35,928 nucleotides of DNA, taken from Flavobacteriaceae bacterium (lineage in GTDB: Bacteria > Bacteroidota > Bacteroidia > Flavobacteriales > Flavobacteriaceae). A model generated the notes under the pieces. The model saw only the letters and a program-made list of their open reading frames with translations. It made no database searches and was not told where the DNA came from. Shown piece after piece: positions 24,786 to 32,910 of the stretch; position 1 is the stretch's first letter; each line of letters begins with the position of its first letter. The DNA lies in contig PACX01000013.1 in NCBI GenBank assembly GCA_002702895.1, positions 6,251-42,178 on the forward strand, written 5' to 3'. The position numbers and the translations under genes are program-made.

Positions 24786-25792
24786 ATTACAGCTCTAGAA
24801 ATTAAAGTTTTAAAAGCAACCTCATTCTTCAAAAATTTAGTTTTTATTTCTAAATAAAAAAGTTTATTCTTTAAGTCTAAATTTTTAATTTTTTTATAAT
24901 CCTTTTCTGTAGTAATAACTATTCTATCTTCAAATTCTTTTTCAATTTTAGAAATATCTTTGGAGGAATAATTATGGTGATCTGAAAATTTCATGTGATC
25001 AAATTCAACATTATTATTATTTAAATAATCTATTAAAGGGACAACATTAGATATTCCAGTAACTAATAAAATTCTTGATTTTTTCAAATCTTTGATTTGA
25101 ATATTAGATGTTCCAAAAAGTGTTTTATTATAAGAAATTGATGAAAAAAATAAACTTTGATGCTTCAAAATATTTATTTTATTATAAAAATAATTCATCT
25201 CAGACTCTTTCATGTTTTCTGAACATTTTGTTACAACGATTATATCAGCCCGTTTATAACTGTTTTTAGGTTCTCTTAAATTTCCCGATGGTAATATAGA
25301 ATCATTAAAAAAAGGATCTTTGTAAGTTGTAAGTAAAATATTTAATTTTAATGAAATACTTCGGTGTTGAAAACAATCATCCAATACTATACCATCTAAA
25401 TTTTTATTTTCTAAAATTAAATTATTAACACCTCTTCCTCTATTCTCATCAACAGAAACAAGAAGATTTTTAAATTTTTTAAATATCTGATAAGGTTCAT
25501 CGCCGATTGATTTGGGAGATGATCTTAAAGAAGCTTTAATATAACCTGAACTTGATCTTTTATAGCCTCTACTTAACAAAGCCAAATTAAATTTTTTACT
25601 AAAATTTTCAAAAATATATTCTGCCATTGGAGTTTTACCTGTTCCACCAGTACTTAAATTACCTATGCCAATTAATGGTATATGATATTTTTTAGATTTT
25701 AAAATTCCGCAATTAAAAAGGAAATTTCTTAAACTAATTATAATTAAATATATTATAGAAATAGGATATAGAATTTTTCTAATACTTAACAT
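24782..25792 (-). CDS. lpxK: Tetraacyldisaccharide 4'-kinase
   Basis: 336 residues, usual for LpxK. It phosphorylates the 4' position of the lipid A disaccharide on the inner face of the cytoplasmic membrane, so the organism makes lipopolysaccharide. An N-terminal hydrophobic segment (ILYPISIIYLIIISLRNFLF) anchors it. The P-loop GGTGKT is at residues 49-54 within GIGNLSTGGTGKTPM. SRGYKR, GDEPYQIF, VLDDCFQHR and the SDHHNY region complete the family pattern. Tail-to-tail with lipA, with 4 nt shared. Divergent from the Nif3-like gene with 70 nt between. Confidence 0.95.
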   Translation of the reverse strand: MLSIRKILYPISIIYLIIISLRNFLFNCGILKSKKYHIPLIGIGNLSTGGTGKTPMAEYIFENFSKKFNLALLSRGYKRSSSGYIKASLRSSPKSIGDEPYQIFKKFKNLLVSVDENRGRGVNNLILENKNLDGIVLDDCFQHRSISLKLNILLTTYKDPFFNDSILPSGNLREPKNSYKRADIIVVTKCSENMKESEMNYFYNKINILKHQSLFFSSISYNKTLFGTSNIQIKDLKKSRILLVTGISNVVPLIDYLNNNNVEFDHMKFSDHHNYSSKDISKIEKEFEDRIVITTEKDYKKIKNLDLKNKLFYLEIKTKFLKNEVAFKTLISRAVI

Positions 25793-25842
25793 AAAACTAA
25801 ATTATAAATTAAAATTTAAACTATAAATAATTTGAGAATTTA

Positions 25843-25850
25843 TAACTTTG
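25843..25850 (+). promoter_or_regulatory. Putative -7 box for the Nif3-like gene
   Basis: TAACTTTG matches TAnnTTTG exactly and lies 12 nt before the GTG start at 25863, the same 8-mer as in front of lipA. No -33 box at ideal spacing was found. Confidence 0.4.
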
Positions 25851-25862
25851 CACTAAAAAATT

Positions 25863-26642
25863 GTGGAATTAGAAGAAATCATAAATATAATTGAAGCTTG
25901 GGCTCCACCAGAATCAGCTGAAGATTTTGATAATGTTGGATTAATTGTTGGTGATAAATCTGCAAAAATTACAAAAACTTTAATAACAATTGATTGTTTA
26001 GAAAATGTAGTTAATGAAGCCATTGAAGAAAAGTGCAACCTGATTATTAGTTTCCACCCCATTATTTTTTCAGGATTAAAAAAAATTACAAGGGACACAT
26101 ATGTTGAAAGGGCAGTTAGTAAAGCAATCAAAAATGATATAAATATTTATTCTCTTCATACAAATTTAGATAATCACCCCAGGGGTGTTAATTTTCAAAT
26201 TGCAAAACAATTGAAGTTAATACAAACCAAAATACTTATACCTAAAGTTGGATTTAATGGTGGGATGGGAATGATTGGAAATCTCAAAGAATCAATTTCT
26301 GAAATAGATTTTTTAAAATATGTGAAGAAAGAAATGAATGTCCAATCAATAAAACATTCTCCATTTATAAATAAAAAAATTAAAAGTATTGCAGTTATAG
26401 GAGGATCTGGAAGTTTTGCAATTAATGATGCAATTAATTCTAAAGTTGATTGTTTAATTACTGCTGACTTGAAATATCATGATTTTTTTAAGGGAGAAAA
26501 TAAAATATTATTATTAGATATAGGTCACTTTGAAAGTGAACAATTCACAAAAGAGTTAATTTTAAATTTTCTTAAGAAAAAAATTCCTAAGTTTGCGTGC
26601 ATCGTATCAAAATCAATAACCAACCCAGTTAACTATTTTTAA
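25863..26642 (+). CDS. Nif3-like dinuclear metal-centre protein (short form)
   Basis: 259 residues. The NIF3/YbgI (DUF34) family forms toroidal hexamers with a two-metal site; proposed roles include GTP cyclohydrolase-like activity, but the cellular function is uncertain. Metal ligands are seen as H65 in SFHPIIF (the first of the usual His-His pair is Phe here), H99 and D103 in SLHTNLD, and the His/Glu pair in DIGHFESE near residue 219. Many Bacteroidota members are about 365 residues because of an inserted PII-like domain. Here PKVGFNGGMGMIGNL runs straight through the place where that insert would be. The start is GTG at 25863. The coiled-coil gene follows after 2 nt. Confidence 0.9.
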   Translation: MELEEIINIIEAWAPPESAEDFDNVGLIVGDKSAKITKTLITIDCLENVVNEAIEEKCNLIISFHPIIFSGLKKITRDTYVERAVSKAIKNDINIYSLHTNLDNHPRGVNFQIAKQLKLIQTKILIPKVGFNGGMGMIGNLKESISEIDFLKYVKKEMNVQSIKHSPFINKKIKSIAVIGGSGSFAINDAINSKVDCLITADLKYHDFFKGENKILLLDIGHFESEQFTKELILNFLKKKIPKFACIVSKSITNPVNYF

Positions 26643-26644
26643 TT

Positions 26645-27424
26645 ATGGCAAAAAAAGAAGAATTTTCAGTAGAAGAGAAACTTAGAGCACTTTATGATTT
26701 ACAATTAATCGACTCTAGAATAGATAAAATAAAAAGTGTTAGAGGAGAACTTCCTTTAGAAGTAGAAGATTTGGAGGATGAAGTGGCTGGATTAAATGTT
26801 AGAATTTCTAAAATAGATCAAGAATTAGATCAATGCTCTGAAGAAATAAAATCAAAAAAAAATACTATTGAACATGCTAAAACAATGATAAAAAAATATA
26901 ATGATCAACAAAAAAATGTTAGAAATAATAGAGCTTTTGAATCATTAAGTAAAGAAATTGAATTCCAAGAACTTGAAATTGAACTTTGTACGAAGCAAAT
27001 TAAAGAATTAACTGCTCAAATAGAACTAAAAAAAGAAAGTATTGAAAAAAATAATGAAAAACAAAAGGAAAGAAATGAACATTTGACTCATAAAAAAAAT
27101 GAATTAGATGATATTTTGAAAGAAACTGAAAAAGAAGAAACTAGCCTTTTAAAGAAATCTAAAAAGTTTGAGTTGAAAATTGATAAATCTTTACTTATTT
27201 CATACAAAAAAATTAGATCTAGTGTTAGAAATGGCCTTGCTGTTGTAGCTGTTGATAGAGGAGCATCAGCAGGATCTTTTTTTACTATTCCTCCCCAAGT
27301 TCAATTAGATATTGCATCAAGAAAAAAGCTAATTACTGATGAACATAGTGGTAGAATTTTAATTGATAAGTTATTAGCAGAAGAAGAAAGTAAAAAGATG
27401 GAAAAGCTTTTTACAAGTCTGTAA
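26645..27424 (+). CDS. Coiled-coil protein of the CT398/C4-ribbon family, Cys ligands lost
   Basis: 259 residues. About residues 30-185 are a long charged heptad-type coiled coil, probably an antiparallel hairpin as known for CT398-like proteins. The C-terminal part corresponds to the family's zinc ribbon (C-x-G-C ... C-x-x-C-G), but reads GASAGSFFTIPPQVQLDIASR and DEHSGRILID, so Ser or Asp stands where the Cys ligands should be. The protein has only two Cys, both in the coiled coil, so no zinc ribbon can form here. Function is not established; it follows the Nif3-like gene at 2 nt as in many Bacteroidota, suggesting a shared role. The stop is 1 nt from the convergent DUF1501 stop. Confidence 0.85.
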   Translation: MAKKEEFSVEEKLRALYDLQLIDSRIDKIKSVRGELPLEVEDLEDEVAGLNVRISKIDQELDQCSEEIKSKKNTIEHAKTMIKKYNDQQKNVRNNRAFESLSKEIEFQELEIELCTKQIKELTAQIELKKESIEKNNEKQKERNEHLTHKKNELDDILKETEKEETSLLKKSKKFELKIDKSLLISYKKIRSSVRNGLAVVAVDRGASAGSFFTIPPQVQLDIASRKKLITDEHSGRILIDKLLAEEESKKMEKLFTSL

Positions 27425-27425
27425 A

Positions 27426-29021
27426 CTATTTTACAATAAAAGATTTGTTTAAATCTTTACCTCCTAAAACTTTAATATTATAAAAATATTGGCCTGAAGC
27501 TAATTTTTTATTAGAATTTATTGACAGAGGAAAAGTATGTGTTCCTCTTCTCAAAAGATTGTCATAAATCAATCCATGATTACGACCCAATAAATCATAT
27601 ACGTATATCTTTATATGGTGGTCTTGATTAATTCTTAAGTTTAAATCAACCTTTGTAGAACTATATATTGCAGCATGATAAGGAATTATATCATCATAAT
27701 TTATTATATCATCATTACAGTTTATACCAAGCCCTAGAAGTGAATATTCATTTCCTAACATTGATTTATTAATAAAATTCTTATCTCCACACAACCAATC
27801 AGTAAGTATAGTAGTATAAATAGATCTAAAATCTATACTATGCTTTAAATTTCCTCTTTTATTTAAATCACTTAAACTTGGATGATCACCAATAATTCCA
27901 CTTCCTTTTAGAGCTGGTCCAAATAACATTACAGGAGCTGCTGCTCCATGATCTGTTCCTTCAGATCCATTTTCTGCTACTCTTCTTCCAAATTCAGAAA
28001 AAGTTAATGATAGTACTTTATTATCAAGTCCATAATATTTTAAATCATCATAAAATACTTTAATAGAATTTGATAAAGCAGTTAATAGCTTTTGATGTCT
28101 TTCCGGTTGATTACCATGAGTATCAAATCCACCCAATGAAACCATATATATTTTTGAACCCAAACCACCTTTTATTAGTCTAGAAACTAAACTTAATTGA
28201 GTATCTAAATTATTTTCAGCATCATATTGATTAAAGTCTTCTGATTCATTATAAGCTTTATGAATAACAGAAGCGTAATTAAATGTAGCATTTGATATTC
28301 TTCTTAGAAATTCTATTTGATCTCCATGGGTACAATCAGGTAAATTTTTAGTATCAAACAAGGTTCCGTTTTCAGCAACTTTTTTTAATCTTTCAGGGCT
28401 TGAAACAGCAAAAGCATATGTAGTTTTACTACCATTAAAAATTAAATTTCCCCTACTACCGATTTGAATTGCTACAGGTTTTTCTGGCGGATTAGTAAGA
28501 TAATCTAAATATTTTTCGTCATAGTATCTTCCAAGCCATCCAGTTGAAATTTCAGTATTTCTTGTAGCACTAGCCCAAATATCAGAGGATTTAAAATGTG
28601 ATCCATTTGGATTTTCATAACCTATTCCATTAACTACTTTCATTTTTCCGTCTTTCCATAAAGATTCAATATTATTCATGTGATTTGGTATTGCAAAATC
28701 ATCATTTAAATTAATCAAATTAGACTTTGGTATATGGATATTAGGTCTTTTATTAATATAAGTATCATAATCATACAAAGGAACAATTGTATTTAATCCA
28801 TCATTTCCACCCTTCAATCTTATCAATACTAATGATCTATCACTTATTGAATCTGTTAATGCATTTGTTAAAAAATTTGAATTTAGAACTGATAGAGAAT
28901 TATTTCCTAAAGATATTGCACCTGCACCAGCAATTCCTAAAGTTTTCAAAAAACCTCTTCTTCCCCATTTAGAGTGCTCTGCTTTATGTTTTTTTGAATT
29001 TAAATAATCCTTTCTTTTCAT
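27426..29021 (-). CDS. DUF1501 family protein with Tat signal and T9SS-like tail
   Basis: 531 residues. A twin-arginine signal, GRRGFLKTLG at residues 20-29, is followed by a hydrophobic AGAGAISLG segment, so export through Tat is likely. The DUF1501 domain (alkaline-phosphatase-like fold) shows VLIRLKGGNDGLNTIVP, SLGGFDTHGNQPERHQ, FSEFGRRVAENGSEGTDHG and PVMLFGPALKG; conserved Asp/His residues in these motifs could bind metal. The last about 75 residues (LNLRINQDHHIKIYVYDLLG ... GQYFYNIKVLGG) resemble a type IX secretion sorting domain. Substrate is unknown. It sits 1 nt after the DUF1800 gene on the same strand; the two families are regularly paired in Bacteroidota and Planctomycetota. Confidence 0.9.
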   Translation of the reverse strand: MKRKDYLNSKKHKAEHSKWGRRGFLKTLGIAGAGAISLGNNSLSVLNSNFLTNALTDSISDRSLVLIRLKGGNDGLNTIVPLYDYDTYINKRPNIHIPKSNLINLNDDFAIPNHMNNIESLWKDGKMKVVNGIGYENPNGSHFKSSDIWASATRNTEISTGWLGRYYDEKYLDYLTNPPEKPVAIQIGSRGNLIFNGSKTTYAFAVSSPERLKKVAENGTLFDTKNLPDCTHGDQIEFLRRISNATFNYASVIHKAYNESEDFNQYDAENNLDTQLSLVSRLIKGGLGSKIYMVSLGGFDTHGNQPERHQKLLTALSNSIKVFYDDLKYYGLDNKVLSLTFSEFGRRVAENGSEGTDHGAAAPVMLFGPALKGSGIIGDHPSLSDLNKRGNLKHSIDFRSIYTTILTDWLCGDKNFINKSMLGNEYSLLGLGINCNDDIINYDDIIPYHAAIYSSTKVDLNLRINQDHHIKIYVYDLLGRNHGLIYDNLLRRGTHTFPLSINSNKKLASGQYFYNIKVLGGKDLNKSFIVK

Positions 29022-29022
29022 T

Positions 29023-30480
29023 TTACTTTAATTGAAACTCAGGTAATGAAATAAAAAATAACATTAAATTATAAACTTGAGTTGGCACAGATTCGTAATT
29101 TAATGTCCATGTTCCATCATCAAAATAATTATCTGGTATTTCTCCTTTAAAAATATTAATAGCATCCTTTCTCTCTTCTTCTTTAATATCATATTTACAA
29201 AACATATAATCTTTTAATTTGTCAACTATTACTTTTGGATTTTTTTCATCCCTTCCAACTAGAGAAATTATAAAAGCTCTAAACTGTTCTTTATTTCCTG
29301 CCCAATGTCTATTTAAAATATATTCAATAAATTCCCATCTCATTGGCAGAGTTCCTGTACTAATCCAGTCGTGATTTTCTTGCCAACCAGCAACATCAAT
29401 TGGTTTAAAAATTTCTTGTCCCATTTCTATACATCTTGCTCTCATATAATTAGTGTGATTTTTTTGAAAGTTTTCAGGAAATACGAACTCAAAATCATTT
29501 TGCATAAAAACAAACAAATCAATAGGGCTTTTAATTAATACGTTAGAAGAGTTCAAATCAAAAAAATGTTCACTTTTAAACAATTGTTTGTAAACTGGAA
29601 CTAACTCAAAATTATTTGAAATAAAAGTTGATGCTAATTCAGATGTAATTGTTTTATTTAAAACCGGACTAACAAAATATTTATATAGCTTCTCGCAAAT
29701 AAAATTTGCAATTAGTTCTTTTTTCTCTTCAAATAAAATATCTATCACATCTTGATAACCCCAATTTCCTTTCCTTCCAAAAATTGTTTTTTCTTCCGCG
29801 TCAAAAGTAGTTTCATTAAAAATAATGGAACTGCCATTTCCATTTGAGTATTTATTATAACCCGTTAATGCTCTTGATGTTTCGGTAATATCAGAAGAAG
29901 TATATCCATTTCCTTCACCCAAAGTAAACAATTCATAAAGTTCCCTGGCATAATTTTCGTTAGGAGCTTTTTTCTTATTAGAATAACCATTAAGATAAAG
30001 AAGCATAGCTGGTTCTAAGCCAATAGCACTTACAAATTCTTTGAAATTACCAAGTGCATACTGTTGAAGTCTTGAATGATACTGATATAAATATTGAGAT
30101 CGGTTGTAGTCATAGTATTCAGTAACAAAGTGATTACTCCAAAATAAGGTAAGTCTTTCTCTAAATCCATCAGAAATGAAATTAGAAAAAGCCTGTTTTT
30201 GCCATAAGTTTTTGTAGTATGCTTGATTATTTCCTGAATTATTAATTTGAGCATTGTTCCAAAAACCCCATTCAGGAGCTTGTGTTAAAGGCATATTTTT
30301 CGCTAAATTAATTATTTCATCAATTAATATTTCAGGCGATTTATTTAATAAATCCTCTGCTTTTGTGTAGGAAATTCCAAAGCCTAATCTTCTAAATACA
30401 AATCTAATTTTTAAAATATCCCAAGGATTTTCAAAATTAGGTACATACAATGCTAATTTTGATTCATTACAATCTTGCAT
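29023..30480 (-). CDS. DUF1800 family protein
   Basis: 485 residues from the ATG at 30480; a GTG one codon upstream (30483) is less likely. DUF1800 proteins are of unknown function. Family features here are the N-terminal FVFRRLGFGISYTKAEDLL, FWSNHFVTEYYDYNRS, NENYARELYELFTLGEGNGY (the most conserved block), ETSRALTGY and GWQENHDWISTGTLPMRWEF. No signal peptide is visible at the N-terminus, unlike its DUF1501 partner; it may travel with the partner or remain inside. The ATG is 4 nt after a TAnnTTTG box on the same strand, so the message is probably leaderless and starts the DUF1800-DUF1501 operon. Confidence 0.9.
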   Translation of the reverse strand: MQDCNESKLALYVPNFENPWDILKIRFVFRRLGFGISYTKAEDLLNKSPEILIDEIINLAKNMPLTQAPEWGFWNNAQINNSGNNQAYYKNLWQKQAFSNFISDGFRERLTLFWSNHFVTEYYDYNRSQYLYQYHSRLQQYALGNFKEFVSAIGLEPAMLLYLNGYSNKKKAPNENYARELYELFTLGEGNGYTSSDITETSRALTGYNKYSNGNGSSIIFNETTFDAEEKTIFGRKGNWGYQDVIDILFEEKKELIANFICEKLYKYFVSPVLNKTITSELASTFISNNFELVPVYKQLFKSEHFFDLNSSNVLIKSPIDLFVFMQNDFEFVFPENFQKNHTNYMRARCIEMGQEIFKPIDVAGWQENHDWISTGTLPMRWEFIEYILNRHWAGNKEQFRAFIISLVGRDEKNPKVIVDKLKDYMFCKYDIKEEERKDAINIFKGEIPDNYFDDGTWTLNYESVPTQVYNLMLFFISLPEFQLK

Positions 30481-30484
30481 CACA

Positions 30485-30492
30485 CAAAAATA
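30485..30492 (-). promoter_or_regulatory. Putative -7 box of the DUF1800-DUF1501 operon, leaderless type
   Basis: The minus strand reads TATTTTTG, the same 8-mer as before ddl, then 4 nt (TGTG) and the ATG at 30480. No -33 TTTG at the expected spacing. The distance implies that transcription begins at or beside the start codon. Confidence 0.42.
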
Positions 30493-30510
30493 AAAAAATT
30501 AATAATAATC

Positions 30511-30541
30511 TTTCTTATTAAATAAAACTATATTACATTTG
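30511..30541 (+). promoter_or_regulatory. Putative promoter of the riboswitch-metY operon
   Basis: TTTC at 30511-30514 (one mismatch to the TTTG -33 box), a 19-nt spacer, and TACATTTG at 30534-30541 (exact -7 match). Transcription would begin near 30546, just before the first riboswitch stem at 30553, which makes this promoter more believable than isolated matches. Confidence 0.5.
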
Positions 30542-30552
30542 AAAATTCATTT

Positions 30553-30602
30553 GAGGATCGATTTGACTGATTGCAACCTCTTTAAAAAAGTGCTAAAGCA
30601 GA
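30553..30602 (+). ncRNA. SAM-II-type riboswitch
   Basis: The leader of the methionine operon matches the SAM-II (metA) aptamer pattern. P1 is GAGG (30553-30556) with CCTC (30577-30580). The loop between reads GATTTGACTGATTGCAA, carrying the conserved GAUUU ... UUGCAA core. An A-rich linker (TTTAAAAAAG) follows, then the TGCTAAAG motif (30591-30598). CTG (30567-30569) with CAG (30599-30601), together with the UUGC/GC-UAA pairing, forms the P2 pseudoknot. SAM-II RNAs sense S-adenosylmethionine and lower expression of Met genes, fitting metY-metX-hom downstream. The start codon is about 60 nt further on, more than in proteobacterial examples where the ribosome site overlaps the pseudoknot. SAM-V shares this core and is an alternative label. 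Confidence 0.85.
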
Positions 30603-30612
30603 AGCTTTCACC

Positions 30613-30638
30613 AAGATATTTAGTCAAATCTTTTCTCT
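30613..30638 (+). promoter_or_regulatory. Possible expression platform of the SAM riboswitch
   Basis: Bases 30620-30630 (TTAGTCAAATC) can pair over 11 bp, with one G-U, to 30560-30570 inside the aptamer loop. The same bases also take part in a weak local hairpin AAGAT (30613-30617) / ATCTT (30628-30632), which is followed by a pyrimidine run TTTTCTCT. The two foldings exclude each other, as in switching expression platforms. Whether it acts on termination or translation cannot be decided from sequence. Confidence 0.45.
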
Positions 30639-30660
30639 AATAATTAAAAATTATATTATT

Positions 30661-31932
30661 ATGGGAAATCAAAAAATATCTACAAAAGCCCTTCATGTTG
30701 GACATGATACAAATTTAACTCAAGGAACTAGGGCAGTTCCACTTTATCAATCTACATCTTATGTTTTTGATGATTCTGATCATGCAGCAAATCTTTTTGC
30801 ACTTGCTGAGCCAGGATTTATTTATACAAGGTTAAATAATCCAACTAATGATGTTTTAGAGCAAAGGCTTGCATCAATTGACGGGGGTATTGGTGCAGTA
30901 GTAACTGCTGGGGGTACTGCAGCTATTTCAAATACATTACTCACCTTATTAAAAAGCGGAGATCATATTGTTGCATCAAATAGTTTATATGGAGGTACTT
31001 ATAATATGTTAAATGTAATGTTACCCAGATTTAATATTAAAACTACATTTGTTAATCCAAACAATCCAAAAAATTTTACGAAGGCAACAAAAGAAAATAC
31101 TAAACTTTTTTTTGTTGAATCTCTAGGAAATCCAAAGTTAGATGTTTTAGATTTGGAAAAAATTTCAAAAGAAGCAGAAAAATTTAGAGTTCCACTAATA
31201 GTAGATAATACTGTTGCAACACCCACTCTACTAAGACCAATAGAATATGGAGCTAATATTGTCGTTTACTCATTAACTAAATATATAAATGGTAATGGAA
31301 CTGCTTTAGGTGGTGCAATTATTGATGCTGGAACATTTGATTGGTCAAATGGTAAATTTCCAGAATTTACTAAACCGTCACCAGGTTATCATGGTCTTGT
31401 TTATCATGATGCATTAGGACCAGCAGCATTTATTGCAAAAGCTAGAATTGAAGGATTAAGAGATTTAGGAGCTGCATTAAGTCCATTTAATTCATTTCAA
31501 ATTTTGCAAGGATTGGAAACCCTAGAAATTAGAATGAAAAAACATAGTGAAAATGCATTAGAACTTGCAAAATGGCTTGAATCAAGAGATGAAATTAAAT
31601 GGGTTAATTATCCTGGATTAGAATCTAGCAATTACTACTCATTAAGTAAAAAATACCTTCCCAAAGGTCAAAGTGGTTTAATAACTTTTGGGCCTAAGGG
31701 TGGATTTGAGAATGCAAAGAAAATTACAGATAATACTTCTATTTTTTCATTATTGGCCAATATTGGTGATTCTAAATCACTAATAATTCACCCCGCAAGC
31801 ACAACTCATTCTCAACTTTCAGATGATGAGCAATTATTGACTGGTGTTTCTAAAGATTTAATAAGATTATCAGTTGGTTTGGAAGATATCGATGACTTAA
31901 AAAATGATTTAAAACAAGCATTTAAAAAATAG
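30661..31932 (+). CDS. metY: O-acetylhomoserine sulfhydrylase
   Basis: 423 residues, typical for MetY of the Cys/Met metabolism PLP-enzyme family. It makes homocysteine directly from O-acetylhomoserine and sulfide. The N-terminal STKALHVGHDTNLTQGTRAVPLYQSTS-type block (residues 7-33) is intact. YTRLNNPTNDVLEQRLA carries the phosphate-contacting Tyr/Arg pair, and the PLP lysine is K207 in YSLTKYINGNG. The long PSPGYHGLVYHDALGP insertion is characteristic of MetY rather than MetB/MetC. A SAM-II-type riboswitch lies in its 5' leader. metX follows after 1 nt and hom after that, a direct-sulfhydrylation Met pathway in one operon. Confidence 0.95.
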   Translation: MGNQKISTKALHVGHDTNLTQGTRAVPLYQSTSYVFDDSDHAANLFALAEPGFIYTRLNNPTNDVLEQRLASIDGGIGAVVTAGGTAAISNTLLTLLKSGDHIVASNSLYGGTYNMLNVMLPRFNIKTTFVNPNNPKNFTKATKENTKLFFVESLGNPKLDVLDLEKISKEAEKFRVPLIVDNTVATPTLLRPIEYGANIVVYSLTKYINGNGTALGGAIIDAGTFDWSNGKFPEFTKPSPGYHGLVYHDALGPAAFIAKARIEGLRDLGAALSPFNSFQILQGLETLEIRMKKHSENALELAKWLESRDEIKWVNYPGLESSNYYSLSKKYLPKGQSGLITFGPKGGFENAKKITDNTSIFSLLANIGDSKSLIIHPASTTHSQLSDDEQLLTGVSKDLIRLSVGLEDIDDLKNDLKQAFKK

Positions 31933-31933
31933 A

Positions 31934-32905
31934 ATGAATCATAGTCCTGTAAGATATATTGATTTAAAAAATTGCAAAATATCATCTGGTTATAAACTTA
32001 ATATAAAACTATCATATCAAGTTTATGGTCTAGAAATTGGTAAAGGACCAGTAGTTGTAGTTAATCATTCATTAACTGGAAACTCCAATTTATCTGGGGA
32101 AAATGGTTGGTGGAGTAAACTAGTTGGTAAAAATAAATTAATTAATACCAAAAAATATAGTGTCATATGTATTAATATTCCTGGAAATGGTTTTCTTAAT
32201 GAAAAATTTGAATATGGCAATGATTGGATATTAAGGGACATCGCAAATATTTTTAATAATGCATTGAAAAAACTAAATATCAAAAAAGTTCATTCATTAA
32301 TTGGAGGATCTATTGGCGGCGGATTAGTTTGGGAAATGGGTACATTAGAACCTAATTATTATAATAATTTAATTCCAATAGCTGCTAATTGGAAATCTTC
32401 TGACTGGTTAATTGCTAATACATATCTTCAAAATTTAATACTCCAAAACTCTAAAAATCCAGTGAATGATGCAAGGATTCATGCAATGATAACATATAGA
32501 AGTCCCATATCTATAAATAATAGATTTAAGTTTAAAAAAGATAAACAAACAAATAAAAAAGAAGTTATTAATTGGTTAGATTTTCACGGAGAAAAATTAA
32601 AAAAAAATTTTTTACTAAAATCATATGTTCATATGAACAGACTTTTATCAACTATTGATATAACACAGGAGAACAAATTGAATTTTGAAAAAATAATTGA
32701 TTCCATTTCAAGTTCAATTCACTTAGTTGGTGTTAATTCAGACATTCTTTTTTCTGATTTTGAAATTTTGAAAACTTATAAAAAAATTAAAGAACAAAAA
32801 AATAATATCTATTACTATCAAATCAAATCTGAACACGGTCATGATGCTTTTTTAATTGAGTTTGATAAAATAACAAAATTATTATCACCAATTTTTAAAA
32901 TTTAA
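31934..32905 (+). CDS. metX: Homoserine O-acetyltransferase (MetX-like, alpha/beta hydrolase)
   Basis: 323 residues, a little shorter than classical MetX (about 350-380). It acetylates homoserine from acetyl-CoA, feeding MetY. The alpha/beta-hydrolase nucleophile Ser126 is in IGGSIGGG (usually GGSMGG), the Asp lies in GVNSDILFS, and the His in SEHGHDAFL close to the C-terminus. NHSLTGNSN and WWSKLVGKNKLINT match the MetX oxyanion and N-terminal regions. Whether the donor is acetyl- or succinyl-CoA cannot be read from the motifs with certainty; acetyl fits the adjacent metY. It starts 1 nt after metY and ends 5 nt before hom. Confidence 0.9.
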   Translation: MNHSPVRYIDLKNCKISSGYKLNIKLSYQVYGLEIGKGPVVVVNHSLTGNSNLSGENGWWSKLVGKNKLINTKKYSVICINIPGNGFLNEKFEYGNDWILRDIANIFNNALKKLNIKKVHSLIGGSIGGGLVWEMGTLEPNYYNNLIPIAANWKSSDWLIANTYLQNLILQNSKNPVNDARIHAMITYRSPISINNRFKFKKDKQTNKKEVINWLDFHGEKLKKNFLLKSYVHMNRLLSTIDITQENKLNFEKIIDSISSSIHLVGVNSDILFSDFEILKTYKKIKEQKNNIYYYQIKSEHGHDAFLIEFDKITKLLSPIFKI

Positions 32906-32910
32906 TATTA

